Positions 11,800 to 22,811 of a stretch of 64,000 nucleotides of DNA are shown piece by piece. The notes below the pieces were generated by a model. That model was not told the origin of the DNA. It saw only the letters and a list, made by a program, of their open reading frames with translations, and did no database searches. This DNA comes from Neoceratodus forsteri (lineage: Eukaryota; Chordata; Ceratodontiformes; Ceratodontidae). The stretch spans positions 470,613,501 through 470,677,500 of the forward strand of contig CM028130.1 of NCBI GenBank assembly GCA_016271365.2, read 5' to 3'. A program made the position numbers and the translations under genes. Position 1 is the first letter of the stretch, and each line of letters starts with the position of its first letter.

Positions 11800-12586
11800 T
11801 AAAGTACTTTCATTTTCCTGGGCATCTTCTCTGACAACATGGCTCTCACTGCATTTACCTGCACAACATACTATCTACAGTACTGTCCATATGCTGGGCA
11901 TCTGTTTATCTCATGCACATGACCACACTTTTCACATTTGACTTTATTCATTTGAGATACATAACTCCCTTTGTTCACGTTGGCACTCTTTCTTCCTGCA
12001 CAACTGCTACTTGTACTGATCTTTCATCCTGAACGTTTCCACTTAAGTGTTTAATCTGTGTTTCACTCAGTTCAGTGGCCCTGCATGTATCTATGGCATC
12101 ATTTAATGTTAAGTCCACTTCCTTCAACAGTCTGCATCTCACATTCTCACTCTGTATGCTGCATACAATTCTATCTCTGATCAACAATTCAGTTAACTCT
12201 CCAAATTCACAAGATTTTGCCTTTAGCCTCAGTTCAGTTACATGTGAATCAATGGACTCACCAAGATTCTGGCTCCTAGTATTGAACAAATGCCTCTCAT
12301 TAATCACATTCTTTCTCGGGTTACAATACCTCTCAACTTGTCCCATAATTTTGTTCAGTTGTTCCTTCTGTTCCTCTTTTTCCCAAATGAAAGTACTGAA
12401 TACATTCAATGCATCAGGCCTGCCATGTGTAAGAGTGTCATAGCTTGGAGTTTCTGGGATTTTTCAGCAAGTCCACTGGCAACCGAGAAAATTACAAATT
12501 GCTGCTTAAATCTTCTCCAGTTTTCAGCTACATTTCTGTGTAGACTGAGAGCGGTGGGAGGCTGCAGGCGGTCCATTTTGACACCA
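11800..12586 (-). pseudogene. Gypsy-A gag with CX2CX3HX4C knuckle (broken)
   Basis: Structural Gag of Gypsy-A. The longest piece (12409-11975) contains the retrotransposon Gag alpha-helical region (FNTRSQNLGESIDSHVTELR, then LIRDRIVCSI, the usual capsid C-terminal pattern). About 15 codons further, at roughly 11890-11935, the minus strand encodes a zinc knuckle CEKCGHVHEINRC followed by PAYG, a spacing characteristic of Mag-like Gypsy Gags. The primer-binding region (minus strand tggtgtcaaaatgg) lies directly next to the 5' LTR edge at 12586. Start codon and N-terminus are not clear. Confidence 0.8.
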
Positions 12587-12645
12587 TGTGATAATCATGC
12601 AGACACTAACATGGAGTGAGCTGGTAAGTTTACTGTACTGTATAT
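12587..12645 (-). repeat. Gypsy-A 5' LTR, internal-side fragment
   Basis: Matches 2936-2994 of the 3' LTR (ataatcatgcagacac, tttactgtactgtata). The LTR is split here by the element at 12646-14409, and the tatat at 12641-12645 is repeated at 14410-14414. Confidence 0.85.
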
Positions 12646-14409
12646 TGTCACACCTGGACAGCTGGTTCTGATCCTTGTATAATATTTTCATTGTAAATAT
12701 AAAAAATGTATGTATGATGGACTGTGGCAAAAAGAAATGCTGGCTGCTGAAACTGACACTTCAAACCCCCAAGGGATAAGTTCAAAGGACAGGATATGGT
12801 TAAACTGCAGATATCTGGGGTGCAATTATCTTGTCAATTTGCTTTGATCCCAGGAAATAAAATTAGCCACTCATGACATCTTCAGGGAAATCCTTTGATC
12901 TGCACTAGATGTCCTGAGAAAAGAGACACTGGCCAGTGTTATGACTAACCTCCCAGGAAACTAGCTCATTTCATCAAAGAGACCTTTGATGTGTGTGTGA
13001 AGCAAAGCACAGACTGGTTTTGACTAGTTACATAGAGAGGAGATTTATTATGTCATCTCTTATTTTTTTAAATACCTTAGTAGGCCATCTTGGTGTTATA
13101 AAATATAGATTTTTGTTACACCAAGGCGGAGTTTGGTGACCTCAATGAGAAGGCCAGCTCAGGACTGTTTTAACATACTGAAAAGACCTTGACAGACAGA
13201 CTTTCATAATTCTGACTGATAGAAGAGGAACATCAAAGCACTGAAGTATGGACCTTAGACCAGATTAGTCTGAATGTTATTATTTGTAGGAATCTGCACT
13301 TTTTCCTGTTTGTTTTAAGGCTGATGTGTTGGGATATTTTGTTCCGTAATATTTTTCTATTTTCCTATTTTAAAGTAAAGATACATATTTTAAAACGGAA
13401 ACTGCTGGTGTGCCTTGAAATTTCTTTTTATTTAAGTGAAGCTTTTGAAGGTTATAGTTAACACTGTGTATGAATTTACTGTTATACCAAACTGGGAAAC
13501 AGATAAAGTTCTCTAAGGTCTTACATAGAGTTCTAAAGGTAGACCTGGTTAGGTGCCCAAAGGCAAAGATATCTGCCCCCCTCCGAAGACAGAATTATCT
13601 GAGCCTGATAATTAGGTATGCTAACAAGAGATTATCAGTTTGAATCCCTCCAGAACTTGAGACTAAGATGACTCGAACCCACAAAACAGACAAGAGGGTT
13701 ACCTTGTATTAGACGACAAAGAACCTCAGTGCGTAAACACTGAGGCAAGGGTTACCCCAAAGGGCATTTGGCTGGGAAGCCAAGTTTCAAGAAAAAACAA
13801 AATCACACATGCCCCCACAATGCAAAGCATCATGGGCTGCATATGCAAATCACCACAGAATGTTATGCTGGTCCAACTTTAAGCAGAATTGCATGGTGCC
13901 AAAAGGCCTCTCACACAGTTTGCAAAGGGTGCTAACAGAAGACATAGACACGTGTTTCGTCCTACCAGGACTCATCAGTATGCCTCATCTGTTTGACACC
14001 CCAGTGGAATGGACCAGCTACCCCTAAGGCAGTATGCCTGGGATATATTGTGGTGAACCCATTAAAATAAAAAAACATTTAAAAGACAAAGAACCTCTGT
14101 GCGTAAACACTGAGGCAAGGGTTACCCCAAAGGGCATTTGGCTGGGAAGCCAAGTTTCAAGAAAAAACAAAATCACACATGCCCCCACAATGCAAAGCAT
14201 CATGGGCTGCATATGCACCATGCAATTCTGCTTAAAGTTGGACCAGCATAACATTCTGTGGTGATTTGCATATGCAGCCCATGATGCTTTGCATTGTGGG
14301 GGCATGTGTGATTTTGTTTTACCTTGTATTGTTCACTGTCCACAGATCATACGCTCAGAGGTTGGCACTTTGGGAGTAGAGGGCTGACCGGTTGAGTGAA
14401 TTTGTGACA
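12646..14409. mobile_element. Solo-LTR-like insertion inside the Gypsy-A 5' LTR
   Basis: Starts TGTCACACCTGG and ends TTTGTGACA, giving TG...CA termini, and is flanked by a 5-bp repeat tatat (12641-12645, 14410-14414). No ORF with retroelement motifs is present. Subtracting the insertion at 13711-14320 leaves about 1.15 kb, the size of a long retroviral or LTR-retrotransposon LTR, so a solo LTR left by recombination is the best reading. The parent element is not identified. A DNA transposon with short TGTCACA termini is the alternative. Confidence 0.65.
13711..14320. mobile_element. Palindromic insertion nested in the solo LTR
   Basis: Bounded by accttgtatt at 13701-13710 and 14321-14330 (extendable to ttaccttgtatt), a candidate 10-12-bp TSD. 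Internally, a ~135-bp block beginning gacaaagaacct occurs twice in direct orientation (13714 and 14084), and a ~102-bp segment at about 13797-13898 recurs inverted at 14217-14320. Similar short peptides therefore appear on both strands and are artefacts. A motif acgtgtttcgtcctaccagg near 13950, followed by actcatcag, resembles a word widespread in vertebrate short retroposons. Long TSD suggests retroposition; internal palindromy suggests later inversion. Confidence 0.6.
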
Positions 14410-14538
14410 TATATCACTGATAACAAACTGCAGTAAGCACGAGCTGCTCCCTGCTATATAAGGGTTTATATATAGATATTAGTGCATGCGCATTAACAAG
14501 GCATACGCAAGTCACGTATGTTAATTCACTTCCTTACA
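14410..14538 (-). repeat. Gypsy-A 5' LTR, outer fragment
   Basis: Continues the 5' LTR after the solo-LTR insertion and matches 2992-3118 (ataacaaactgc, agggtttatatatagat, cttcctt). It ends aca on the plus strand, the complement of the terminal TGT, followed by the gagag TSD. Confidence 0.87.
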
Positions 14539-14543
14539 GAGAG

Positions 14544-14945
14544 GTTGGGAGAGAAAGGAGTGGTGGAGAAATTCAAGGTTTAATGAGGGTGTGTGTAGAA
14601 GACCAGGGTGGATGTAGAGGATAGGATCTTTCAGAAAACGATGTGCAAGAACAAGAAGGCACAATTTGAAGATGGGAGGGATGGCTCAGAGGTAATGTGA
14701 GGAAGTATTTTTTCATACAGAGGGTTGTGGATGTATGGAACAGCCTTCCTGAGGAGGTTGCAGAGTCAAAAATAGTGGGGGAATTCAAGAATGCAAGGGA
14801 CAGACATAAAGGCAATTCTAGTGGGGGGTAAGGAGGAAGTAGGCTGTTGGTTAACTATGATCTGCAGCTTATCTATTAGGTAGGGATATGGGCAGACTAG
14901 GTGGGCCAAGCGGTCCTCATCTGCCATCAAATTCTATGTTTCTAT
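14544..14945 (+). mobile_element. CR1-type LINE 3' end
   Basis: The plus strand decodes (with breaks) to the C-terminus of a CR1 RT: a frame around 14700-14815 carries YFFIQRVVDVWNSLPEEV, the 'viNxWNxLP' block that closes CR1 ORF2. It is followed by a short 3' UTR with gggcagactaggtgggccaa and the tail attctatgtttctat. A 5'-truncated copy, as is usual for CR1. Confidence 0.8.
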
Positions 14946-15420
14946 AGGTGGTGAGGTATGGAGAGGGAGGGGAGGAGAGAGGGATGCAAGGGATGTAATG
15001 GGGAAAGAGACAAGGGAAAGGAAGTGAGAAGGAAAGGGGAGAGTGTAAGGGGGATTGAGAGAGGACCTGGTGAAGGAGTGCGGTAGGGGAAAGAAGGGGG
15101 AGCAGGATAAGAGAGATAGGTAACAAGAGGAGCATGCTGCGAGGGTTCCGACAAAAGAGAAAGGTGGTAGAGAGCAATTGGGCACAAACAGAAATTGAAC
15201 CAAGATAGGCATGTAACAGGAAAGGAAATATGTAAGGGTAGCACTCACAGGTACGAATGGGTCAGGTTAGGAGTAGTGAGTTAAAAGAAGCAGTAGATGA
15301 GTGAGCACAAATAATTACCAGTTAGGAGTAAGTAGCTGTGGAAGGGTGAATAGGCATTAAATACAAATAGACACAGCTATTATGCAGTTAGGAACAGTAA
15401 AATTAGTGCAACAACTAGTG
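14946..15420. repeat. Homopurine tract and unassigned DNA
   Basis: About 14946-15180 is almost entirely A/G on the plus strand (gagagggaggggaggagaga and similar), which makes pyrimidine-rich open frames on the minus strand that I discount. 15180-15420 is unremarkable AT-rich DNA. Confidence 0.6.
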
Positions 15421-15424
15421 TTGC

Positions 15425-15925
15425 TCAGCTGGATCCAGACAAATCTGGATCCACAGATATCTGCCCTTTGCAGCAGGATAGTGGATCTACTATATACTTC
15501 CTCTATCTGCCTGTGGATCTAGATGTTGGATCCTAACCAGGATCCATCACTATCTGGCCCTGGATCCTAACTATCTGCCCTAGGATCTGTGGATCCTAAC
15601 TAGATTACGTGGATCCTAACCAGGATCCATCACTATCTGGCCCCAGATCCTAACCATCTGCCCTAAGGCTGGGGACTGACCAAATGAGCAGACACGAAAG
15701 ACCGTTAGGCTTATTCTGCTGGCATTTTAGTATGTTAGTATGTAAGATCTGTAGATCCTAACCAGGATACCTGGATCCTAACTAGGATACATCACTATAT
15801 GACCCTGGATCCTGCATCTGTCTTTGGCAGGATATCTGGTAGGATCCAAGTCAGGATACCAGCACTATCTGACAGACAGTGGAAGGATACACAAAAGCAC
15901 TATCCGAGCAACACTAGCAACAATC
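15425..15925. repeat. Degenerate GGATCC(TA)-rich minisatellite
   Basis: Irregular repeats of words such as ggatcctaac, gtggatcc and tatctgcccta, with a long duplicated piece (ccaggatccatcactatctg near 15537 and 15620). Units are irregular in length. No coding potential. Confidence 0.65.
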
Positions 15926-15959
15926 TAATGTTGTGGCAGAAGCAGCCCTATGCTAAAGA

Positions 15960-17690
15960 GCCAACTGGCCAAAACAACAGTAGGCAACAGGCATAAATAT
16001 AAATTAAAAATTTACTAATTAGATTAGAGAAGAAGCTTTTCAATACCTTCAGAACTCTGTCAAAATATTCCTGTTGGGAAACAGCCCTCCAGACTATCCC
16101 TAGGTAAACTAACATCACGTAGAATGGAAGGAGGTTTTGGCTTTCCCCACTGAGAAAAATATCATCTGATTTTTGACTCAAGCAAGCTATAGTATTTGGT
16201 ACTTCGAACATGAATATGGGGAAAAAGATCCCCAATGGTTAAGAGTAGAAAGACAGATCATGGCCGCTCTCAGATTATCTCTCAGACTATCTGTTTAGGT
16301 AGCTGCCAGGTCTTAAAAGATATTTGTATCTCCAGATCTTTTCTGGATCTTAAATGGACCCTGATTATATTAAAAACCCAACACCAACCAGTTAAACTGA
16401 TAACAATCTGGGATAACACAAGTCTGACTTACAACAGACCCTTGGGAAATAAGTAGGACAGGCATCACCTATCTTCAGGATCTACTAGGCCCAAATGATG
16501 AATTATTGTCCTTTGAGATTCTTTTTATTTTATATTTATACTTTTATGCTCCTACCTCCTTGGCTGGGGGTGTTGTCTTTGGTTCCCCTTTCAGCTCAAT
16601 GACCTCTGGCGCCCCACCTGCCGCAGCTCCCATTCTCGACCTCTTCCCCTGCACACAACACAGGTCTCAACTCAGCAGGTATGTACCCCATGCACAAGGG
16701 AGTTCCTAGTGACCCAGGCTGGAGGGAGAATCCTTGGTGTGTCTGGTGTGGCGCCAGTAGACCGAGGCTTCATCGCAATGGAGGATTCCTCTTTTTCTCC
16801 CTTTTCCTTTCAGTGTGGGCATGTAATGACGTCTGGGATGTCGCAGGGCGTGTGCACCCACATTGTGCATCCATTGTCTGCCCCCGTCATCCCCATGCAC
16901 TCTGAGCTACCACACACCACCACCTGGTTGCAGCAGGAGCCAGTGCTGCAGCGGCTCTAAATCCCCACCCTCCTCAGGAGAGGAGAGCTGTCCTCCAGAC
17001 GCCTAATACTCTCCTCCCCAGCTGACCCCCGGCAACCCAGGCTCATTCCCGACCCTGGGTAGCTGGCATGGTTCAAGGTGTGGCATCCAGCACCTCAGCC
17101 CTCTGTGCCAATGGGCCAGTCCTGTCCTTTGAGATTCTTAAAATTAAGTTTTGCCTCCACAGATTTCAATTTGTGAACTACTTGCAGTTAAGAAAATTAC
17201 TTCAGGATACGGTATTAGGGCTGAATCTTCATCAGGCTCAGATGAATGGAACCAGTTATGTAGTCAAGCAAAACTGAAGAAAGGAATTAGTCTTGCATAC
17301 AGACTCCTATTAAACTCCATGGACTACTCCCTCCTAATGTCCTCTGCAAAGGAGAAATTGAAGAGAGGAGTCAATGAGATTGTCTCAGATTCTGAATGGG
17401 GGTCGACCTGGGTTAATGGATATACAGTAATAGCAGTAGGGAGATTCAGGGAAAGCAATTCAATTTAAAATCTTGCAGCTTTATTACTGTTCATCAACTG
17501 CACATTATGGAACTTCAACCAACTAGTAACTGTTGCAGGTACCAGGAAGAGAAGGCTGATTTATTATATATGCTCTGGGCCTGTCCTCTCATAAAAGACA
17601 TCTGACATAAGGTCCACAACACATGTGAGTTCGCCTAAGGATTCACACATCTAATTACACCTAAATGTCATATTTTAGGAATTGAAAAAG
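15960..17690 (+). mobile_element. L1/Tx1-type ORF2 3' fragment split by a retroposon
   Basis: Conceptual translation in changing frames gives the downstream part of an L1/Tx1 ORF2. 15990-16506 has PDYP and RMEGGFGFP-like blocks that follow the RT in this clade. 17140-17680 continues with FQFVNYLQLRKLLQDTVLG, then YSLLMSSAKEKLKRG and WGSTWVNGY, ending with a YICSGP block that corresponds to the ORF2 C-terminal region. The same blocks occur in LINE-A near 9960-10400, so this is a truncated relative. The frame is interrupted exactly at 16524-17122 by an insertion with a 17-bp TSD. Confidence 0.75.
16524..17122 (-). mobile_element. 599-bp retroposed insertion with 17-bp TSD
   Basis: Flanked by an exact 17-base direct repeat, tgtcctttgagattctt at 16507-16523 and 17123-17139. 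The insert's low-coordinate end is T/A-rich (tttattttatatttatac), so on the minus strand it ends in an A-rich tail abutting the TSD, the hallmark of LINE-driven retroposition. The body is GC-rich and unlike the surrounding L1 sequence. It shows no tRNA promoter boxes and no recognised protein. It could be a processed transcript copy or an unknown SINE. Confidence 0.8.
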
Positions 17691-17744
17691 GATCAGAACA
17701 GGTAAACATTTACCATGAACTGCAATCTGGCAGGCTGCACTGAT

Positions 17745-18075
17745 GCTCCAAAGATTGCTCCTATCCCCCTGGAAATGCTCGAATCCTCCTGCACTGCTCC
17801 TGTCCCACTGGCAATCCCCTACCCCTCCTGCACTGCTTCTATCCCATTGGCAATCCCCTACCCCGCCTGCATTGCTCCTATCCCACTGGCAATACCCTAC
17901 CCATCCACCACTGCTCCTAGCCCACTGCAAATGTCCTAACCCTCCTGCACTGTATCAGTCCCACTGGAAATGCCCTAACACTCCAGCACTATGCTTATCC
18001 CGCCGGCAATCCCTTATCCATCCTGCATCGATGCTATCCCACCGGAAATGCCCTAACCCTACTGCACTACTCCCT
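17745..18075. repeat. 39-bp tandem repeat
   Basis: About eight copies of a 39-bp unit like tgctcctgtcccactggcaa plus tcccctacccctcctgcac. Because 39 is divisible by three, several frames stay open (17715-17939, 17743-18087, and the reverse strand), which I read as repeat artefacts. Confidence 0.85.
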
Positions 18076-20740
18076 CTGCCAATTTAAATGGGGACTGGAG
18101 ACCTTGGGCAGACCGAAGGGGTGGCAGGGAGGCAAGGGAAGCTGTTTTTGTGAGCGCCAATTGCACCTGGGATATGGGTAGCCGCCTCTTGGATATTAAT
18201 GAGGCGGCTCATGAATATGGATGAGGCTGAGCCTGCCTAGCATTAGGGGACAAGTTATGGGGCTTGCAACAGGCAGAAAAATTAAATATTAAAATTAAAG
18301 AATGCACTGGTGTGCAAAGGCAAAGAGGATACTATGGTTCTGTGGGGAATAAATAAATAAAATACACATTTGATTGCAGCAAAGAAATAAGGTTGGGGCC
18401 ATGAATACAATGTAATGGGACTGTGTGTGCTGCCTAGAGGCTAGGTATAATGGCAGCAGCAACTGAAAGAGGGCTGATTACAATTGTTAAAGTTTGCAGT
18501 CACTTAATAGGGCACAGGAATGGCTACCAAATGCTGGGCAAAATGTAAAATATAAGTGAAGGGTTTGGCTACAAGAGATGTTTGGACCTGGGACACTGTG
18601 AAGTCTGTGGTGGAACTGTTTACTCTGCATCCATGTGCTGCAGCCATGTGATGCCAGCCAACCACAGGGCTAGGACTTGCCAAGAGGATTCTAGGGCTTG
18701 TGGAAGTACTCTTGGGGGAAACCTTCTGGGGATTATTCTGGCACCATTTTGGGCAGCCAATGAGGCATCAAGGGAGCCTCATACATATAAATTTTAGCTA
18801 AGGACAGTAGCTCCAGGCAATAGGCAGCTGCCAGAAAGCTCCCAAAAGGATAGAACTTTTGTACTCTCAGTCAGTTCGATGGGATCCCCTCCCCAGGGAG
18901 GGGGGCGCCAGCCCCTGTAAAGAGAATGGGGCTGCAAGGCTAGGAGATGGCCTCCTGGGGCTGCCAGCAATCTGTCCCCCAGGGCTGGGTGTTTGCTTTC
19001 CCCTGTCTAAAGAAAGTTGAAGGAGAATGCATAGACAGCTCTGTGGAGGAGAGCTGCAGGTTTCTGTTGCTGCAGGGAGAAGTTGCACCGCAGTGGTGAA
19101 GGTCTTAAGAAAAGGATATTTCAAAAGGAAAAAGGGATTAAGAAAATGGACTGATCCTGAGGAGGAGAAAGCCTCCTGGTACTGATCTACACCTGTATGG
19201 TGGGACTTGGGTGAGCTAAGAAATGAATGAAAACTTGTGTGAAAGTATGGAAAAGAAACAAGGAACTGTCTGAGCCTGGCATAGACAAGGCATCTGAGGA
19301 AATGAGGGGAAGACACAGGTTTGAGGATTGGTTGTAGCATGGAAGAATGGCTACTGGTAATTGGATGGGAATCCAGATTCTGAAGAGTTGAAGAGAAAGT
19401 CTCTTCTGAGAATTGTTATGCACCTGCATGGTGAGGAAAGAGACTTTCGTGATGTTTTACTGAGAGAGCATTCTGGAATTGTGAGTGAGCCACAGTGAGA
19501 ATGCAGGTGTGTTAAAGTTGAGGGACTGTGAAAGCAGGATGGACAGGTGCTATCTGGATGGGTACCTGCTGTCTGCTCCTGAAAAGCAGCTGAGAAAAGA
19601 AACTGTTGTGATGAACCTGTAGTTTAGGCTCTGCACCACCACAGAAGTCTGGGACACATGGAGAAACAGAGAATGCTTTGGCTACACACCATAGCTGGTT
19701 GCGACTGAAGAATGAATGAGGACTTACAGGTTCCATCCTAAATCCAGGGCCAGGTGGGGAACTCGCTAACTCCCATCAAGTGGGGCTTGCTGGCTGCGTG
19801 GGATCATGGGTCTTGTACCCGAGTGCTAGGGCACTTTGACCTGTAGAGGAGTCTGGCTATGGAACCACTCCTAATGTAGGTCTGGGTCCCTTGTAGCTGG
19901 CAGGCCTTGCCATGTGCTCTGTAACGGGCCTCAATAGGCCGAAGGGGACAAGCTGCAAGATCTCCAAGCAAGCTGAAGATCCAAGCTGCAGTTTTCGTGC
20001 CCCTTCAAATTCAAGCATCGTGCCTGGTTCTGTTTTTTCTGTTTCCACCAACCCAAGGACATCAGTCATCTGTGCCACCCAATGACTGATGCTGCTGAAC
20101 CATGAATAAAAGCATGAAATGCCCTGTGCCTGGGGAATATATATAGTTCAATCATGCCCTCTAGGGTTGGCATAGTAAAGAGCTAAAGAAGTTAACAAAA
20201 GTACAGAAAGCATGTAAAAAGTTAATTTGGATTTCAGCAAGCGCACCATCGCCGGCTGACCAGCTGCACCTCAGGCCTGCAACTTGACAACTGGGTACCG
20301 AGGAACAGATTTCGTTCTGGAATGGGACCAGTGGGTCTGGGTATTGGGAATACCTGCAGCAGTCAGATAGCTAGGTAGGCAAATGGTGGCTGCATTGATT
20401 AAAGGGTGATTTGGGTTTGAATAATAAAAGGAGAAAAATGATCGTCGTGAGATGCCAAATCTCTAAATGCAAATAAAAAATCCTTAAAATGTTTGCATAA
20501 CCTCTATCCCATTTCCCCCAGTCCTAACCCTCCACGGGTAAATAAATTATGATGTTATTGTTTCAGAAAGAGCTGACTCAAGAGCCTGATTTTAGTGAGC
20601 ATTTTAGTAGCTGAGTTTGAAAATGCTAACTGTTTGAAATGTGGGGATGTTCGAGTCCGGTAAGTCCATTTCTGGGGTAACTGTTCGGAAGCTGGGTTGG
20701 TACAACATCCCAGGGGATTGTACTGTAAGAGATTGGACCC
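18076..20740. other. 2.7 kb without a supported gene
   Basis: Noncoding as far as I can see. Frames at 18867-19340 and 19187-19429 (minus) lack any family motif. An aataaa at about 20104 and TA-rich patches are present. The right end (20740-20900) resembles 47590-47675, so part of this stretch is probably an LTR-like or other dispersed element. Confidence 0.4.
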
Positions 20741-21198
20741 ACTAAATATGTACTCTGGGTGGAGGCACCGCCATTTTACTGTATACCTTGGGAAAGGGCC
20801 CCCATGTAACAGCTCTATGGGAACCCAGGCCCCTTAACCTGTATCCTAGGTAGCAGACAGGGGTAGTGGCCTTCTCTAGGACAGCGCCAGAGAGGGGCTA
20901 CATAAAGACATATTAGCCTTTTGTCACTTTTTACATATTACCTTGGCCACACTATCAGCAAATAGGAGAGGCTGAGGATATGCATGCTAGCACAGAACAT
21001 GCTCACAATACATGGATTCTCTAAAGGCAAGAATAACTGGAATACAATGCAGAATAATTGACAAGGTGGCGTCATCAACACAGACCCACAAACTCAGGTT
21101 GCAAAAGTACTTTTATCTTCTAGTTTTACAGCATTTTGCAGTTTCTTCTTAATGCATTTTTTATTAATTTTCTAAAAGTCCGTGATTTTAATTGTTAG
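20741..21198. repeat. End of a dispersed element, then unassigned DNA
   Basis: 20747-20900 shares ordered words with 47590-47675: gggtggaggcacc, cccaggccccttaacctg and caggggtagtgg/caggggtggtag. This suggests the ends of two copies of one family. From 20900 to the Gypsy-B LTR I see nothing recognisable. Confidence 0.5.
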
Positions 21199-21394
21199 TG
21201 TAGTGCAGCTTTAAGAAATTTACTTCCTGTGAGCCTGTGAATCTTCCTGTGTGTATGTTGAGAACAGTTTTCCCCTTATGTCTGAGCTGTATGGAACTAA
21301 ACAGAGAAGGCCTAAATTTCTGTGGTGCTTGTTCTTCTTTCTACCAAGACCCTGATGTGTTTAAGGTACTTATTTTCGACCACCAAATACAACA
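21199..21394 (+). repeat. Gypsy-B 5' LTR
   Basis: Starts tgtagtgcagcttt and ends aatacaaca. Matches 25637-25857 except that the 3' copy has an extra ~30-bp duplication near its start. Confidence 0.82.
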
Positions 21395-21439
21395 AACTGG
21401 CGACAAGGATGGCGAAAATTTTCATAGCTCCAGCTTACT

Positions 21440-22330
21440 GAATAACACCATTTTGTGACTTTCTGCATTGGAGACAAGTAAGCAATTTGGAACTGTACAG
21501 TATTATGGCAACTTCAGCCAGCTTTGAGATTTTTACTGGAACAGACTAGAATACATGGTCCAGATAGTTTGTTCAGTGGTTATTACTTAATCCTGCCATA
21601 CAATCAGCAAATTATCAGCTACAAGGTGAGCTTATTCAAACTGCTTTTTGTACTTTCTTGGGAAGTGAAACCTTTAAACTTTTATGTAGTCTGTGTGACC
21701 CGGACCGGCCAGAGGATTTGTCATATCAAGAGCTAAAGGCTAAATTGAATGCACAATACAGTTTAACAACTTTCCCAAGGGACGAACATTATAAATTCTA
21801 CAGTTCTCAGCAGAAACCAGGTCAGTCATTACAATCTTATTTGGCTGAGATCAAACGCTAGCTCTCACATGTGAATGGAGCAGGGAGCATCTTGAATCTA
21901 ATTTAGCTGACAAGTTTGTTATGGGGTTGAATAATGAACATTATATTTAGCAATTACTTTCTGCAAGCATCAAGAAGTCTGCTGAGGAACTTTTACAGTT
22001 GGCACAAATGTATAAGGCTGCAGAAAATGAAGCACATGCTAAGATGGACACTAAAAATGAGGTACAAGTAACTGCAGTAAACCCCAAATTGAAACAGCTC
22101 AAATCTAAGTCTAAACCACTTTTCTCAAAGAAAAATTCAACCAGTCCACCCAAACTGCATGGCCAGTACAAATGTGTATCATGTGGATCATCTCAGCATA
22201 GCAGGGACCAGTGCAAATTCAGAGAAGTTCAGTGTCATGCATGTAAACATCAAGGGCATATTGCTAAGGTTTGCAGAAGCAGGAGAACCATAGTGATCAG
22301 TTCAGAGAGCACAGACAGTGTAGTGGTTCC
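21440..22330 (+). pseudogene. Gypsy-B gag with two zinc knuckles (broken)
   Basis: Gag of Gypsy-B, which packages element RNA. Plus-strand pieces show a capsid-like region (FLGSETFKLLCSLC, then the YLAEIKR end at 21861), a frame change, and from 21999 a basic nucleocapsid with two CX2CX4HX4C knuckles, CVSCGSSQHSRDQC and CHACKHQGHIAKVC. The last frame runs on without a stop into the protease. Breaks lie near 21640 and at the stop 21859-21861. The start codon is uncertain. Confidence 0.85.
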
Positions 22331-22811
22331 TATTGCACCACAAATGCAGACTAAAGATGTTCCTCCTTTCTATGTGTTACTTCAATTGCCACAATTGAGG
22401 AGTCAGTTGTGTTTAAGGGTAGATTCTGCCTCCCCAGTTACTTTTATTAACCTTCAAACATGGTCTGATCTGGATAAGCCATTATTGTCTCCTTGTAATA
22501 AGTTGCTGCATGCATTTGAAGGGCAACCAGTTCAGCCACTGGGCTCATTTACCACTTTGGTACACAGGATTGATTCTCCTAATACACCTTTAAATTTTCT
22601 GGTTTCAAAAAAGGGTGTCAACATTTTGGGCAGAGACACTCGGGTTCTTCTAAACATTCATATTGATCCAGCAGATGTTGGCCTACTTGCTGCTGTCCAG
22701 GTACCACAAAGCAGTAACCTGCCTAAGTTTGGGGAGATTTTAGACATGTATCCAGAGTTGTGGAAAGGCCTGGGATGTTGCACAACAGCAAAAGCCAAGC
22801 TAGTTACATAG
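22331..22811 (+). pseudogene. Gypsy-B protease domain
   Basis: Continues the nucleocapsid frame. The active-site strand reads LRVDSASPVTFIN, a DSA variant of the D-T/S-G triad, and a NILGRD motif further on corresponds to the second protease signature. The frame stops with TAG at 22809-22811, just before the RT. Being fused to Gag in one frame is normal for this group. Whether the DSA triplet is original or a mutation of DSG is unclear. Confidence 0.8.

Larger units (their letters stand above)
2936..14538 (-). mobile_element. Gypsy-A: minus-strand Ty3/Gypsy element with nested insertions
   Basis: A Ty3/Gypsy LTR retrotransposon read from 14538 down to 2936. The outermost bases are TGT...ACA on the minus strand and the element is flanked by an exact 5-bp repeat, gagag at 2931-2935 and 14539-14543, which is the expected target-site duplication. 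Order on the minus strand: 5' LTR, gag with a zinc knuckle, protease, RT, RNase H, integrase, 3' LTR. The 11.6-kb length is explained by two insertions: LINE-A in the RT (5613-11009) and a solo-LTR-like element in the 5' LTR (12646-14409). Without them the element is about 4.4 kb. The coding region is full of frameshifts and stops. The gag knuckle spacing and K02A2.6-like integrase resemble the Mag-type vertebrate Gypsy group, an inference from motifs only. Confidence 0.88.

Noticed and set aside
13809..14305. Same peptide start (MPPQCKASWAAYANHH) encoded on both strands
   Set aside because: Caused by the inverted repeat inside the insertion at 13711-14320, not by a gene pair.
14917..15248. 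Three overlapping minus-strand frames of 86-104 codons
   Set aside because: Low-complexity pyrimidine-rich strand of the homopurine tract.
17715..18087. Overlapping proline-rich frames
   Set aside because: Product of the 39-bp tandem repeat in several frames.
18867..19340. 157-codon minus-strand frame as a host exon
   Set aside because: No conserved domain, low-complexity serine/phenylalanine-rich composition, no splice context.
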